In this document: positions 9,245 through 16,456 of the stretch, piece by piece
How the letters are laid out: the number at the start of each line of letters is the position of its first letter
How positions within the stretch are numbered: position 1 is the first letter of the stretch
Assembly (NCBI RefSeq): GCF_020639365.1
Contig: NZ_JAINUL010000001.1
Span: 702,547-766,546, forward strand
Reading direction: 5' to 3'
Source: Streptomyces flavotricini
GTDB taxonomy: Bacteria; Actinomycetota; Actinomycetes; Streptomycetales; Streptomycetaceae
Length of the DNA: 64,000 nt
Program-made: the position numbers and the translations under genes
Notes under the pieces: generated by a model
Database searches by the model: none
What the model saw: the letters and a program-made list of their open reading frames with translations, nothing else
What the model was told of the DNA's origin: nothing

Positions 9245-10507
9245 GTGCGTACCCAGAGTGTGGCCGTGATCGGCGGCGGGGTGGCGGGGCTGACCGCCGC
9301 CTACGTCCTGCAGAAGGCGTGCGACGTCACGCTGTACGAGGCGGACCCCCGGCTGGGGGGCCACGCCCACACCCATGAGCTGCCGTCCCCGGGCGGCGGT
9401 ACGGTGCAGGTGGACTCGGGGTTCATCGTCCACAACGAGCGCACCTACCCGCTGCTGATGCGGCTCTTCCGCGAACTCGGAGTGGCCACGCAGGACTCCG
9501 AGATGAGCATGTCGGTACGGTGCGACGGCTGCGGCCTGGAGTACGCCGGCGCCCGCGGACCCGCGGGCCTGTTCACCGGGCGGGCCGCCCTGCGCGGCCG
9601 GTACCTGAGGCTGCTGGCGGAGGTTCCGCTCTTCCACCGGCGCGCCCGCCGCCTGCTGGCCGAGGGCGCTCCGCGGCAGCGGCTCACCCTCCGCGCCTTC
9701 CTCGCCGACGGCGGGTTCTCCCCGTACTTCGTCGGCCACTTCATCACGCCGCTGGTGTCGGCCGTGTGGTCCTGTCCCACCGAGACCGCGCTGGAGTACC
9801 CGGCCGAGTACCTGTTCCGCTTCCTCGACCACCACGGGCTGCTGTCCGTCACCGGTTCCCCCCGGTGGAAGACCGTCACCGGCGGCAGCGCGGCGTACGT
9901 GGAGAAGGCCGCCAAGGAGATCAGCAACATCCGGACCGCCACCGCGGTCAACCGGGTGGACCGGATACCGAGCGGCGTCCTGGTGGGCACGGAGGACGGC
10001 ACCACCGAGCCGTACGACGCGGTCGTCATCGCCACGCACCCCGATCAGGCACTGCGCCTGCTGGCCGAGCCCACCCGCGACGAGCGGCGGATCCTCGGCG
10101 CCTTCCGGTACGAGGCGAACCCGACGGTGCTGCACACCGACACCGGGCTGCTGCCCCGCTCCCCGAGAGCCCGGGCCTCCTGGAACCACCACCTCGACGA
10201 CTGCCATCCGGGGGCGGGGGGAGTCCGGGTCAGCTACGACATGACACGGCTCCAGCGGCTGCCGGGCGGCGCCCGGTACGTGGTCACCCTGAACCCGGGC
10301 GGGCTGATCGACCCCGAACGCGTCCTGGCCCGCATGGACTACGCGCACCCCGTCTACACGCCCGAGTCGGTGGCCGCGCAGCAGGCTCTGCCGCGCCTCA
10401 ACACGCGGGTCACCGCGTTCGCGGGGGCGTACCACGGGTGGGGCTTCCACGAGGACGGCTGCCGCTCGGGCGTGCGGGCGGCCGCGGCCCTGGGGGTGCG
10501 GTGGTGA
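9245..10507 (+). CDS. FAD-dependent oxidoreductase of the amine-oxidase/COG2907 type
   Basis: A 420-residue flavoprotein with the N-terminal Rossmann motif VAVIGGGVAGLTAAYVLQKA, the acidic residue at LYEADPRLGGHAHTH, and a family-typical DSGFIVHNERTYPLLMRLF. The C-terminal part ends with the FAD-contacting GAYHGWGFHEDGCRSG. This family sits beside DUF1365 and cyclopropane-synthase genes in many bacteria, including singlet-oxygen regulons; related clusters make furan or cyclopropane fatty acids, so I infer a membrane-lipid desaturating or oxidising role. GTG start with GGGGAG upstream. First gene of a tightly coupled operon facing away from the ECF sigma gene. Confidence 0.85.
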   Translation: MRTQSVAVIGGGVAGLTAAYVLQKACDVTLYEADPRLGGHAHTHELPSPGGGTVQVDSGFIVHNERTYPLLMRLFRELGVATQDSEMSMSVRCDGCGLEYAGARGPAGLFTGRAALRGRYLRLLAEVPLFHRRARRLLAEGAPRQRLTLRAFLADGGFSPYFVGHFITPLVSAVWSCPTETALEYPAEYLFRFLDHHGLLSVTGSPRWKTVTGGSAAYVEKAAKEISNIRTATAVNRVDRIPSGVLVGTEDGTTEPYDAVVIATHPDQALRLLAEPTRDERRILGAFRYEANPTVLHTDTGLLPRSPRARASWNHHLDDCHPGAGGVRVSYDMTRLQRLPGGARYVVTLNPGGLIDPERVLARMDYAHPVYTPESVAAQQALPRLNTRVTAFAGAYHGWGFHEDGCRSGVRAAAALGVRW

Positions 10508-11388
10508 GCCGGGTGGACGCGCCCACCGCGGCGCAGCGGACGAGCCGCACGATCCTGCGGGGGCCGACGGCCCCGGCGGACCGGCCTGCGTCGGCGGACC
10601 GGCCGGCGTCGCCGGACCCGACGCCCCCGGCGGTCCCGACGCCCCCGGCCCTCCCGCCCGTCGCCGTTCCGGCCCTGTACGACTGCGTCGTCTCCCACGC
10701 GCGGACGGCCCCCGTACGGCACTCCTTCCGCCACCTCACGTACATGTGGCTCGTGGACCTGGACGCGCTCCCCCGCCTCCCGTGGCCGCTGCGCCCGCTG
10801 GCCCGCTTCCACGCCCGGGACCACTTCGCCGGCGCGCCGACCATCCGGGCCGGACTCGACGCGTACCTGGCCTCCCGGGACGTGGACCTCGACGGCGGAC
10901 AGGTCCTGATGCTGGCCCACGCCCGGGTCCTCGGGTACGTCTTCAACCCGCTGACGCTGTACTGGTGCCACGACCGCGCCGGGGCCCTGGTCTGCGTCGT
11001 GGCCGAGGTCCACAACACGTACGGGCAGCGCCACTGCCACCTCCTGCGGACCGACGGGGCCGGCCGGGCCGAGACGGCGAAGGAGCTGTACGTCTCGCCG
11101 TTCTTCCCCGTCGACGGCCACTACCGCATGCGCCTGCCGGAGCCGCGGGAGCGGCTGGAGATCTGCGTCCAGCTCGAGCGCGCCGGCCAGCGGCCCTTCA
11201 CCGCGACCCTGCACGGCCGGCACCGCCCCGCCACCGCGTTCGCCCTGCTGCGCGCGGTCGCCCGGCGTCCCTGGTCCACGGCCGCCGTCTGGGCCGGGAT
11301 CCGCCGCCACGGCATCCGCCTGCTGCTCCGCGGGCTGCCCGTACAGCCCCGACCCGACCGCGCGCCCCAGGAAGGCATCCTCCCGTGA
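10504..11388 (+). CDS. DUF1365 family protein
   Basis: The GTG start overlaps the preceding stop (GTGA). Residues 1-55 are a Pro/Ala/Asp-rich linker with repeated ADRPASADRPASPD units; the DUF1365 domain runs from about residue 58 (LYDCVVSHARTAPVRHSFRH) through FNPLTLYWCHD and EVHNTYGQRHCHLL to KELYVSPFFPVDGHYRM, all hallmarks of the family. The biochemical role of the family is not settled; it always travels with the FAD protein and cyclopropane-type synthase seen on either side and is thought to act on unsaturated phospholipid chains. Expected to be membrane-associated. Confidence 0.88.
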   Translation: MSRVDAPTAAQRTSRTILRGPTAPADRPASADRPASPDPTPPAVPTPPALPPVAVPALYDCVVSHARTAPVRHSFRHLTYMWLVDLDALPRLPWPLRPLARFHARDHFAGAPTIRAGLDAYLASRDVDLDGGQVLMLAHARVLGYVFNPLTLYWCHDRAGALVCVVAEVHNTYGQRHCHLLRTDGAGRAETAKELYVSPFFPVDGHYRMRLPEPRERLEICVQLERAGQRPFTATLHGRHRPATAFALLRAVARRPWSTAAVWAGIRRHGIRLLLRGLPVQPRPDRAPQEGILP

Positions 11389-12671
11389 CCCTTTCCCTCC
11401 CCCGCAGCGCCGGCACCGGGCGCGGCAGCGAGCCCGTCACCGACTGCGACGCGCAGGCGTGGCCGGACGTGACGCGTCCGCCGGCGGCCCCCTTCGGGCA
11501 CGCGGCCGTCGCCCGCGCGCTGGTCCGCCGCGCCGTGACCGCCCTTCCCCTGCGCTGCCGCTTCGGCGCCGAACCGCCCTGCGGCAGCGGTCCTTCGCTG
11601 ACCGTCCACGACCCGGACGCCTTCTTCCGCCGGATCGGGGCGCACGGGCTGATCGGCTTCGGCGAGTCCTACATGGCGGGCGAATGGGACAGCGACGACC
11701 TGACCGGCCTGCTGACCGTACTCGCCGCGCACGTGGACGACCTCATGCCCGTCCCCGTGCGCAAGCTGCGCGGAGCGTGGGTGCAGCGCAGGCCCGAGGC
11801 GCAGCTGAACTCCCGGGCCGGGGCCCGGGAGAACGTCCACCGCCACTACGACCTGTCGAACGAGCTGTTCGCGCTCTTCCTCGACGAGACGATGTCGTAC
11901 TCCTCCGCCGTGTTCACCTCCTTCCCCGCGCGCCGCGAGAGCCTGCCGGCCGCACAGCACCGGAAGATCGACCGGCTGCTGGACCTCGCCGGCGTCGGCC
12001 CGGGCACGCGCCTGCTGGAGATCGGCACCGGCTGGGGCGAGCTCGCGCTGCGCGCCGCCGCCCGCGGGGCCCGCGTGACGACGGTGACCCTCTCCGCCGA
12101 GCAGCAGCGCCTCGCCCGCCGGCGGATCGCCGCCGCGGGGCTGGCCGGCCGGGTGGACGTGGAGCTGCGGGACTACCGCGACGTGGAGGGCCGCTACGAC
12201 GCGGTGGTGAGCGTGGAGATGATCGAGGCCGTCGGCCGGGACTTCTGGCCGACGTACTTCGCGGCCCTGCACGATGCGGTGGCGCCCGGCGGACGGATCG
12301 CCCTCCAGTCGATCACCATGGGGCACGAGCGGATGCTGCGCACCGCCCGTACGCACACCTGGATCAGCAAGTACGTCTTCCCGGGCGGTCTGATCCCCTC
12401 CCGCGAGGCCATCGAGGCGCACGCGGCCGGGGCGGGGCTGCGGATCATCTCCGACCAGGGGTACGGCGACCACTACGCGCAGACGCTGTCCCTGTGGCGG
12501 GAGCGCTTCGCGGAGCAGGAGCGGGCCGTGGCGGCGCTGGGCTTCGACGCGACGTTCCGGCGGATGTGGGAGTTCTACCTGTCCTACTCGGAGGCCGGGT
12601 TCCGGGCCCGCTACCTCGATGTCCGCCAGCTGCTCCTGACGGAGGACACCTCGCCGGGGGCGCGGCCGTGA
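11385..12671 (+). CDS. Cyclopropane-fatty-acyl-phospholipid synthase-type methyltransferase
   Basis: GTG start overlapping the DUF1365 stop (GTGA), 428 residues. It uses SAM to add a methylene or methyl group across a double bond in membrane phospholipid chains. Signatures: YDLSNELFALFLDETMSYSS, the SAM site LLEIGTGWGELALRAAARGA, VSVEMIEAVGRDFWPTYF and TWISKYVFPGGLIPS. With the two upstream genes it forms the classic lipid-modification trio found in ECF stress regulons. An N-terminal 100-residue accessory domain is present as in full-length enzymes. The product could be cyclopropane, methyl-branched or furan-precursor fatty acids; sequence alone does not decide. Confidence 0.92.
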   Translation: MTLSLPRSAGTGRGSEPVTDCDAQAWPDVTRPPAAPFGHAAVARALVRRAVTALPLRCRFGAEPPCGSGPSLTVHDPDAFFRRIGAHGLIGFGESYMAGEWDSDDLTGLLTVLAAHVDDLMPVPVRKLRGAWVQRRPEAQLNSRAGARENVHRHYDLSNELFALFLDETMSYSSAVFTSFPARRESLPAAQHRKIDRLLDLAGVGPGTRLLEIGTGWGELALRAAARGARVTTVTLSAEQQRLARRRIAAAGLAGRVDVELRDYRDVEGRYDAVVSVEMIEAVGRDFWPTYFAALHDAVAPGGRIALQSITMGHERMLRTARTHTWISKYVFPGGLIPSREAIEAHAAGAGLRIISDQGYGDHYAQTLSLWRERFAEQERAVAALGFDATFRRMWEFYLSYSEAGFRARYLDVRQLLLTEDTSPGARP

Positions 12672-12823
12672 ACCGGCCCTCCCGGGAGGGCCTCGGGGAC
12701 GGCCGGGCCGCGGCCCGCGTCGCGGCCGGCTCCGTACCGCTCCCTGTCCGTGCCGCTCTCGCGGCCCGCACCGCCCGTACCGGCGGGTTCTTCCCGCTGC
12801 CGTCGAGGGGAGGCCGCTCATGA
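12668..12823 (+). CDS. Possible 51-aa protein coupled to both neighbours
   Basis: A GTG at 12668 overlaps the synthase stop (GTGA), and its TGA at 12821-12823 overlaps the ATG of the next gene (ATGA), so the frame exactly bridges two genes of the operon. The peptide is rich in Arg, Ala and Gly with no recognisable domain. The overlaps on both sides favour translation, if only to couple the hydrolase to the operon; GC-rich chance frames make a false call possible. Confidence 0.35.
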   Translation: MNRPSREGLGDGRAAARVAAGSVPLPVRAALAARTARTGGFFPLPSRGGRS

Positions 12824-13542
12824 GGGGGCCGACGGGTGCGCTGGTGCTGCACCGGGTGCCGCAGGATCCGACGGCCGCGGTGCTCCTGCTGCACGGAGGG
12901 CGGGCGCAGGGGCTCGAGGCGCCGCCGCGGCCGAACCTGCCGGGGCTGCGGATGCGCCCGTTCGCGCGGGCGATCTCGGGCTCGGGGGCGGCGCGGGGCG
13001 TGGTGGTGGCGGAGGTCCGCTACGAGCACCGGGGCTGGAACGGCGACCGGGCGGATCCGGTCCACGACGTGTGGCAGGCGCTGCGCGAGCTGTGCTGCGT
13101 GGCCGGTCCCCTGCCCGTGGTGCTGGTCGGGCATTCCATGGGCGGGCGCGCCGCGTTGCGGGCCGCCGCCGACCCGCTGGTCCGTGCGGTGGTGGGGCTG
13201 GCGCCGTGGTGCCCGCCGGGTGAACCGGTGCTGCACCTGGGGGACACGGCCGTGGTGCTCCTGCACGACGAGGCCGATCGGGTCACCGACGCGCGGGGGT
13301 CGTGGGACTACGTACGGCGGGCCCGTGCCCGGGGCGCCCGGGCCGCGGGCATCGCGATGCCGTACGGAGGTCACGCGATGCTCCGCCGGGCCGCGGTCTG
13401 GCACCGGGTCGCGCGGGACACGACGCTGGGCCTCCTCGGCCTGGCCCCGCTCCCGGAAACCCTGTTCACCGACCGGGTGCCCGCCGCCGCGCCGGGCCCA
13501 CCCCCGCGGCTTCCGGCGCCGGGCGGTTCAGCGGCCCGGTGA
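12820..13542 (+). CDS. Alpha/beta hydrolase
   Basis: 240 residues. The fold is recognised by VLLLHGGRAQG near residue 24 (oxyanion-hole strand), the nucleophile elbow VLVGHSMGGRAALRAA (Ser near residue 108), the acid strand VVLLHDEADRVTD and the histidine at MPYGGHAML. It resembles dienelactone-hydrolase or lysophospholipase-like proteins. As the last gene of the ECF-controlled lipid operon it may release or remodel modified acyl chains, which is inference. Its 3' end overlaps the convergent membrane-protein gene by 15 nt. Confidence 0.82.
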   Translation: MRGPTGALVLHRVPQDPTAAVLLLHGGRAQGLEAPPRPNLPGLRMRPFARAISGSGAARGVVVAEVRYEHRGWNGDRADPVHDVWQALRELCCVAGPLPVVLVGHSMGGRAALRAAADPLVRAVVGLAPWCPPGEPVLHLGDTAVVLLHDEADRVTDARGSWDYVRRARARGARAAGIAMPYGGHAMLRRAAVWHRVARDTTLGLLGLAPLPETLFTDRVPAAAPGPPPRLPAPGGSAAR

Positions 13543-14145
13543 AGCGGTGGCCGTGAGCGGGCGACGGTCGGGCTCTTCGAGCCGCCCCAGGGGCGCGAAC
13601 GCGAGGAGGAACAGCAGTCCCGCCACCGGGAGCAGGTCAAGGCTGACGCTCGTGGCAACGATGCCCGCGACCACTGCGAGGGGCCGCCAGGCGCCGATCC
13701 GGCGCAGCGCCGCCAGCTGGGTCATGAGCAGCAGCAGGCCGACGTAGAAGAGGAGCGGACCGACGGTGTAGACGGCGGGCTCCACACCGGCGTGGCTCTT
13801 GACCCGCCGGAAGATCTCGCGCATGGCCTCGCGGTCCTCGCTGAGGAATCCGGCGACGAGGTCGATGACCGCCTGGGCGACGACGCAGACGATGCCGAGC
13901 AGCGCCGTCACCGCTCCGGCTCCGGCCAGTGCCCGGCCCGGCCGGCCCCGGCCCGCCGCGGCCGTCCGGCGCATGCCCATTACGACGGGGATGAAGCAGG
14001 CCACGGCTGCCAGGAAGAAGAGGTGGCCCGAGGACCAGGCCAGCCCTGGGCCGTGTTCCCCGTCGGTCAGCCGGATGAGCCCGTAGGCCGTCATACAGAG
14101 CGGTCCGACGCTGAACGCCGCCCGCTGCCATGGTGAGTTCGACAT
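13528..14145 (-). CDS. Multi-spanning membrane protein of unknown function
   Basis: 205 residues with about five hydrophobic segments, for example HLFFLAAVACFIPVVMGM, AVTALLGIVCVVAQAVIDLV, VGPLLFYVGLLLLMTQLAAL and WRPLAVVAGIVATSVSLDLL. A charged, probably extramembrane segment (SEDREAMREIFRRVKSH) sits between the second and third. No family could be named. It is transcribed away from ohr, separated from it by the terminator at 14195-14214, and overlaps the hydrolase gene tail to tail by 15 nt. Confidence 0.7.
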   Translation of the reverse strand: MSNSPWQRAAFSVGPLCMTAYGLIRLTDGEHGPGLAWSSGHLFFLAAVACFIPVVMGMRRTAAAGRGRPGRALAGAGAVTALLGIVCVVAQAVIDLVAGFLSEDREAMREIFRRVKSHAGVEPAVYTVGPLLFYVGLLLLMTQLAALRRIGAWRPLAVVAGIVATSVSLDLLPVAGLLFLLAFAPLGRLEEPDRRPLTATASPGR

Positions 14146-14194
14146 GGATCGATCATGTCCACGCCCAACCCGCCGGCCCTCGGGGAACCCCCTG

Positions 14195-14214
14195 ACCCGC
14201 CCCTGACGGGGCGG
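14195..14214 (-). terminator. Hairpin terminator after ohr
   Basis: Perfect 8-bp stem CCCGCCCC with loop TGAC and GGGGCGGG, 35 nt past the ohr stop reading leftward. There is no T-run, as is usual in streptomycetes. Confidence 0.55.
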
Positions 14215-14248
14215 GCCGGGTGCCTTAGGGGGAATACCCCGGTGGGGA

Positions 14249-14659
14249 CTACTCGATCACCAGCGTGACCGGGATGTTGCCGCGGGTGGCCTTGGAGTAG
14301 GGGCAGACCTCGTGGGCCTGCTTGACCAGCAGCTCGCCCGTCTCGCCGGCGAGGGACTCCGGCAGCTCGACACGGAGGGTGACGGCCAGGCCGAAGCCCG
14401 TGTCGTCCTTGCCGATCGAGGTCTCCGCGGTGACCGACACCTCGCCGGTGTCGACCTTCGCCTGCCGGCCGACCAGGCCGAGCGCGCTGGCGAAGCAGGC
14501 GGCGTAGCCGGCCGCGAAGAGCTGCTCGGGGTTGGTGCCCTGGCCGTTGCCGCCGAGCGCCGGGGGCATGGCGAGCGCGAGGTCGATCTGGCCGTCGGAG
14601 CTGACGGTGCGGCCTTCGCGGCCGTTGGCGGTGGCGACAGCGGTGTACAGCGCGTCCAT
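14249..14659 (-). CDS. ohr: Organic hydroperoxide resistance protein, Ohr/OsmC family
   Basis: A 136-residue thiol peroxidase that reduces organic and fatty-acid hydroperoxides in the cytosol using a redox cysteine pair. The catalytic Cys55 lies in FAAGYAACFASALG and the resolving Cys119 in EVCPYSKATRGN; the N-terminal LYTAVATANGREGR is typical. ATG at 14659 has GAGAGGAA 7 nt upstream. It is divergent from the MarR gene ohrR, and the operator at 14723-14747 lies between them, so induction by organic peroxides is expected. Confidence 0.96.
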   Translation of the reverse strand: MDALYTAVATANGREGRTVSSDGQIDLALAMPPALGGNGQGTNPEQLFAAGYAACFASALGLVGRQAKVDTGEVSVTAETSIGKDDTGFGLAVTLRVELPESLAGETGELLVKQAHEVCPYSKATRGNIPVTLVIE

Positions 14660-14722
14660 CGGGGTTCCTCTCACGGTGGTGACCGTCCAGCCGGTGATCG
14701 GCTGACACCCAGAAGTAGAGCA

Positions 14723-14747
14723 CACAATTAAGTTGTGCACAACTCAA
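14723..14747. promoter_or_regulatory. OhrR operator: two overlapping palindromes
   Basis: TTAAGTTGTGCACAACTCAA (14728-14747) contains a perfect 14-bp palindrome (14731-14744), and CACAATTAAGTTGTG (14723-14737) is a near-perfect palindrome sharing its right part. Known OhrR sites are TACAATT-AATTGTA-like. Placed between ohr and ohrR, so both genes are likely controlled. Confidence 0.85.
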
Positions 14748-14769
14748 TGACCCGCAAGCCTTGCCCGGG

Positions 14770-14775
14770 TACACT
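14770..14775 (+). promoter_or_regulatory. -10 element for a likely leaderless ohrR transcript
   Basis: TACACT ends 7 nt before the ohrR ATG at 14783, the spacing expected when transcription begins at the start codon. No ribosome site is present before the ATG, supporting leaderless translation. The matching -35 region would fall on the OhrR operator. Confidence 0.5.
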
Positions 14776-14782
14776 CGTGTCC

Positions 14783-15256
14783 ATGAGCGAGCGGCCCACC
14801 CCCACCCTCCGCGAGGAGGACTTCCTCCGCCTGGACGGCCAGATCTGCTTCGCCCTGAACTCGGCGAGCAGGGCCTTCAACGGCCTCTACCGCGTCGTCC
14901 TCAAGGACCTCGGCCTGACGTACCCCCAGTACCTGGTCATGCTGGTGCTGTGGGAGCACGGCACCACGCCCGTCAAGGAGATCGGAACCCACCTCCGCCT
15001 CGACTCGGGCACGCTGTCGCCCCTGATCAAGCGCCTCGAGGTGGCCGGGCTGGTCCACCGGGAGCGCAGCACCGAGGACGAGCGGTCGGTCCACGTCGGC
15101 CTCACCGAGGCCGGTACGGCGCTGCGCGCCCGCGCGGTGGAAGTGCCGCGCCGGATCGCGGCCGCGACGGGCTTCGAGCTCGCCGAGATCCGGGACCTCC
15201 AGACCCGCCTCCACCGCCTCACCGCGGCCCTCGACGCCGCGGTGCCACAGGCATGA
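14783..15256 (+). CDS. ohrR: MarR-family organic peroxide sensor
   Basis: 157 residues. The reactive cysteine Cys22 sits in DGQICFALNSASRAF, matching the one-cysteine OhrR sensor site. The winged helix follows (YPQYLVMLVLWEHGTTPVKE, HLRLDSGTLSPLIKRLEVAG, ERSTEDERSVHVGLTEAG). Oxidation of the cysteine by organic hydroperoxide should release it from the operator 36 nt upstream and derepress ohr. ATG at 14783 is chosen over an upstream in-frame start because that would place the operator inside the gene and because TACACT lies 7 nt before it. Confidence 0.94.
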   Translation: MSERPTPTLREEDFLRLDGQICFALNSASRAFNGLYRVVLKDLGLTYPQYLVMLVLWEHGTTPVKEIGTHLRLDSGTLSPLIKRLEVAGLVHRERSTEDERSVHVGLTEAGTALRARAVEVPRRIAAATGFELAEIRDLQTRLHRLTAALDAAVPQA

Positions 15257-15628
15257 CGGGCCCCTGACCCGCCGTCCCGGCGAAAGCGGGCGAAACGCTG
15301 CCGGGAGGGCGGCGAGCCTCCAGCGCCCGTCCACGAGGGAGGGGTTCCTCATGGAGGACATCGCGACCGCCGCGGCCGCGATGTCCTTGTCGGGATGCTG
15401 GCGACGGATGCCTGGGGGCGGGCCCGGGAGAGCGCGATCGCCCCGTGGAGACGCGTCCGCACGGGACGGGACCCCGCCGCCCGGCCCGGATTCGTACGAC
15501 GCGCAGGACTCGGAGCTCGGCACCCGGCTGGCAGCCTTGAGAGCCGGATCGGCCGAAGCACGGCGGCACGGCGGCACGGCGACGCCGAGACGGAACGGAT
15601 CCCGGCCGGGCCCCCTACGCTCGTGGCC
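15257..15628. other. Intergenic region with a long hairpin
   Basis: 372 nt without a convincing gene. It holds a 14-bp stem with one mismatch, left arm AGGACATCGCGACC (15355-15368), loop GCCGC, right arm GGCCGCGATGTCCT (15374-15387). A GGGAGGGG sequence precedes an ATG at 15351, but the following frame reads as noise. The hairpin is 100 nt past ohrR and 240 nt before the VOC gene, so it may be a terminator or an RNA structure. The right end carries the VOC promoter. Confidence 0.4.
15616..15621 (+). promoter_or_regulatory. -10 element for a likely leaderless VOC gene transcript
   Basis: TACGCT lies 7 nt before the ATG at 15629 and no ribosome site is visible, the same arrangement as ohrR and the gene at 59263. 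Confidence 0.45.
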
Positions 15629-16024
15629 ATGGTGCACGTACTCGGCAGCCGCGTCCTGCTCACCCCCGCCGACCCGGAGCGCTCGCGCGCCTTCTACGGC
15701 GGCACCCTGGGGCTCGCCGTACACCGGGAGTTCGGCACCGGGCCGGACCGCGGCACGGTGTACTTCCTGGGCGGCGGCTTCCTCGAGGTCTCGGGACGCG
15801 CCGAAGGCCCGCCCGCTCCCGGGCTCCGGCTGTGGCTCCAAGTCGCCGACGCGCAGGCGGCGTACGAGGAGCTGCTGACCCGGGGTGCCGAGATCCTGCG
15901 GCCTCCCCTGCGGGAGCCGTGGGGGCTGATCGAGATGTGGATCGCCGATCCGGACGGGGTCCGCATCGCCATCGTGGAGGTCCCGGCCGACCACCCGTTG
16001 CGGTTCCGCCCCGGAACCGACTGA
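15629..16024 (+). CDS. VOC-superfamily (glyoxalase/bleomycin-resistance fold) protein
   Basis: 131 residues made of two beta-alpha-beta-beta-beta modules: SRVLLTPADPERSRAFYGGT then LGLAVHREFG, and LWLQVADAQAAYEELLTRGA then WGLIEMWIADPDGVRIAIVE. The usual metal ligands are partly recognisable (Glu of EMWIADPDG). Such proteins act as lyases, dioxygenases or drug-binding proteins; which one cannot be told. A hairpin follows 42 nt after the stop. Single-gene unit with its own promoter. Confidence 0.85.
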   Translation: MVHVLGSRVLLTPADPERSRAFYGGTLGLAVHREFGTGPDRGTVYFLGGGFLEVSGRAEGPPAPGLRLWLQVADAQAAYEELLTRGAEILRPPLREPWGLIEMWIADPDGVRIAIVEVPADHPLRFRPGTD

Positions 16025-16065
16025 ACCCCGGGCCCCCTTCCGGCCGGACCCGCATGTCCGGTACC

Positions 16066-16093
16066 CCGTACGGGTTGTTCACCACCCGTACGG
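16066..16093 (+). terminator. Hairpin after the VOC gene
   Basis: Perfect 10-bp stem CCGTACGGGT with an 8-nt loop and ACCCGTACGG, 42 nt after the stop codon. Confidence 0.55.
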
Positions 16094-16394
16094 AGCCGTG
16101 GTCCAACGCCGCGAGCCCGCCCGGCTGCGCCCGCCGCCCTCCGACGCCGACCCCGCATCCGACCCCGCGCACGAGCGCCCGAGCGCCCGACCCACGTCAC
16201 CAAGACGACCGGGGACCCGGCCCGGGCGCGGCAGCTCCCTGCCCGCCAGCGCCGAGCCCGTCCACCCATCGGGGGGACATCGGACGCACCCCCTGGACAC
16301 CGCGTCAACCCCGCCCGGCCGCGTGGCCGCCGGGGAAGCGGGTGCACAGCGCGCGCATAGCAGAGATGGATATGCCATGGAGGCTTTTTGTAAA

Positions 16395-16420
16395 GATCAA
16401 CTCAGTGTGCTGGATTGATC
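16395..16420. promoter_or_regulatory. Inverted repeat, possible operator of the alpha-oxidation-like operon
   Basis: GATCAA (16395-16400) and TTGATC (16415-16420), centres 20 bp apart, i.e. about two helical turns, 37 nt before the first start codon. No regulator gene is adjacent, so the binding protein is unknown. Confidence 0.35.
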
Positions 16421-16456
16421 ACCGACAGTGCTCCCGGCTGCGCGGAAGGACACCGC

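Larger units (their letters stand above)
16025..16456. other. Intergenic region before the candidate alpha-oxidation operon
   Basis: 432 nt. It contains the hairpin at 16066-16093, a low-complexity Pro/Arg-coding stretch with no credible gene (16100-16340), and an AT-richer segment (16360-16440) with an inverted repeat GATCAA-N14-TTGATC. The operon promoter is probably in the last 100 nt; I could not fix -35 and -10. Confidence 0.4.

Noticed and set aside
15351..15878. Open frame starting after GGGAGGGG in the hairpin region
   Set aside because: It runs through the VOC gene in the wrong frame; the part before it has atypical composition.
16098..16418. Open frame upstream of the decarboxylase
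   Set aside because: Pro/Arg/Ser-rich low-complexity product without ribosome site or similarity.
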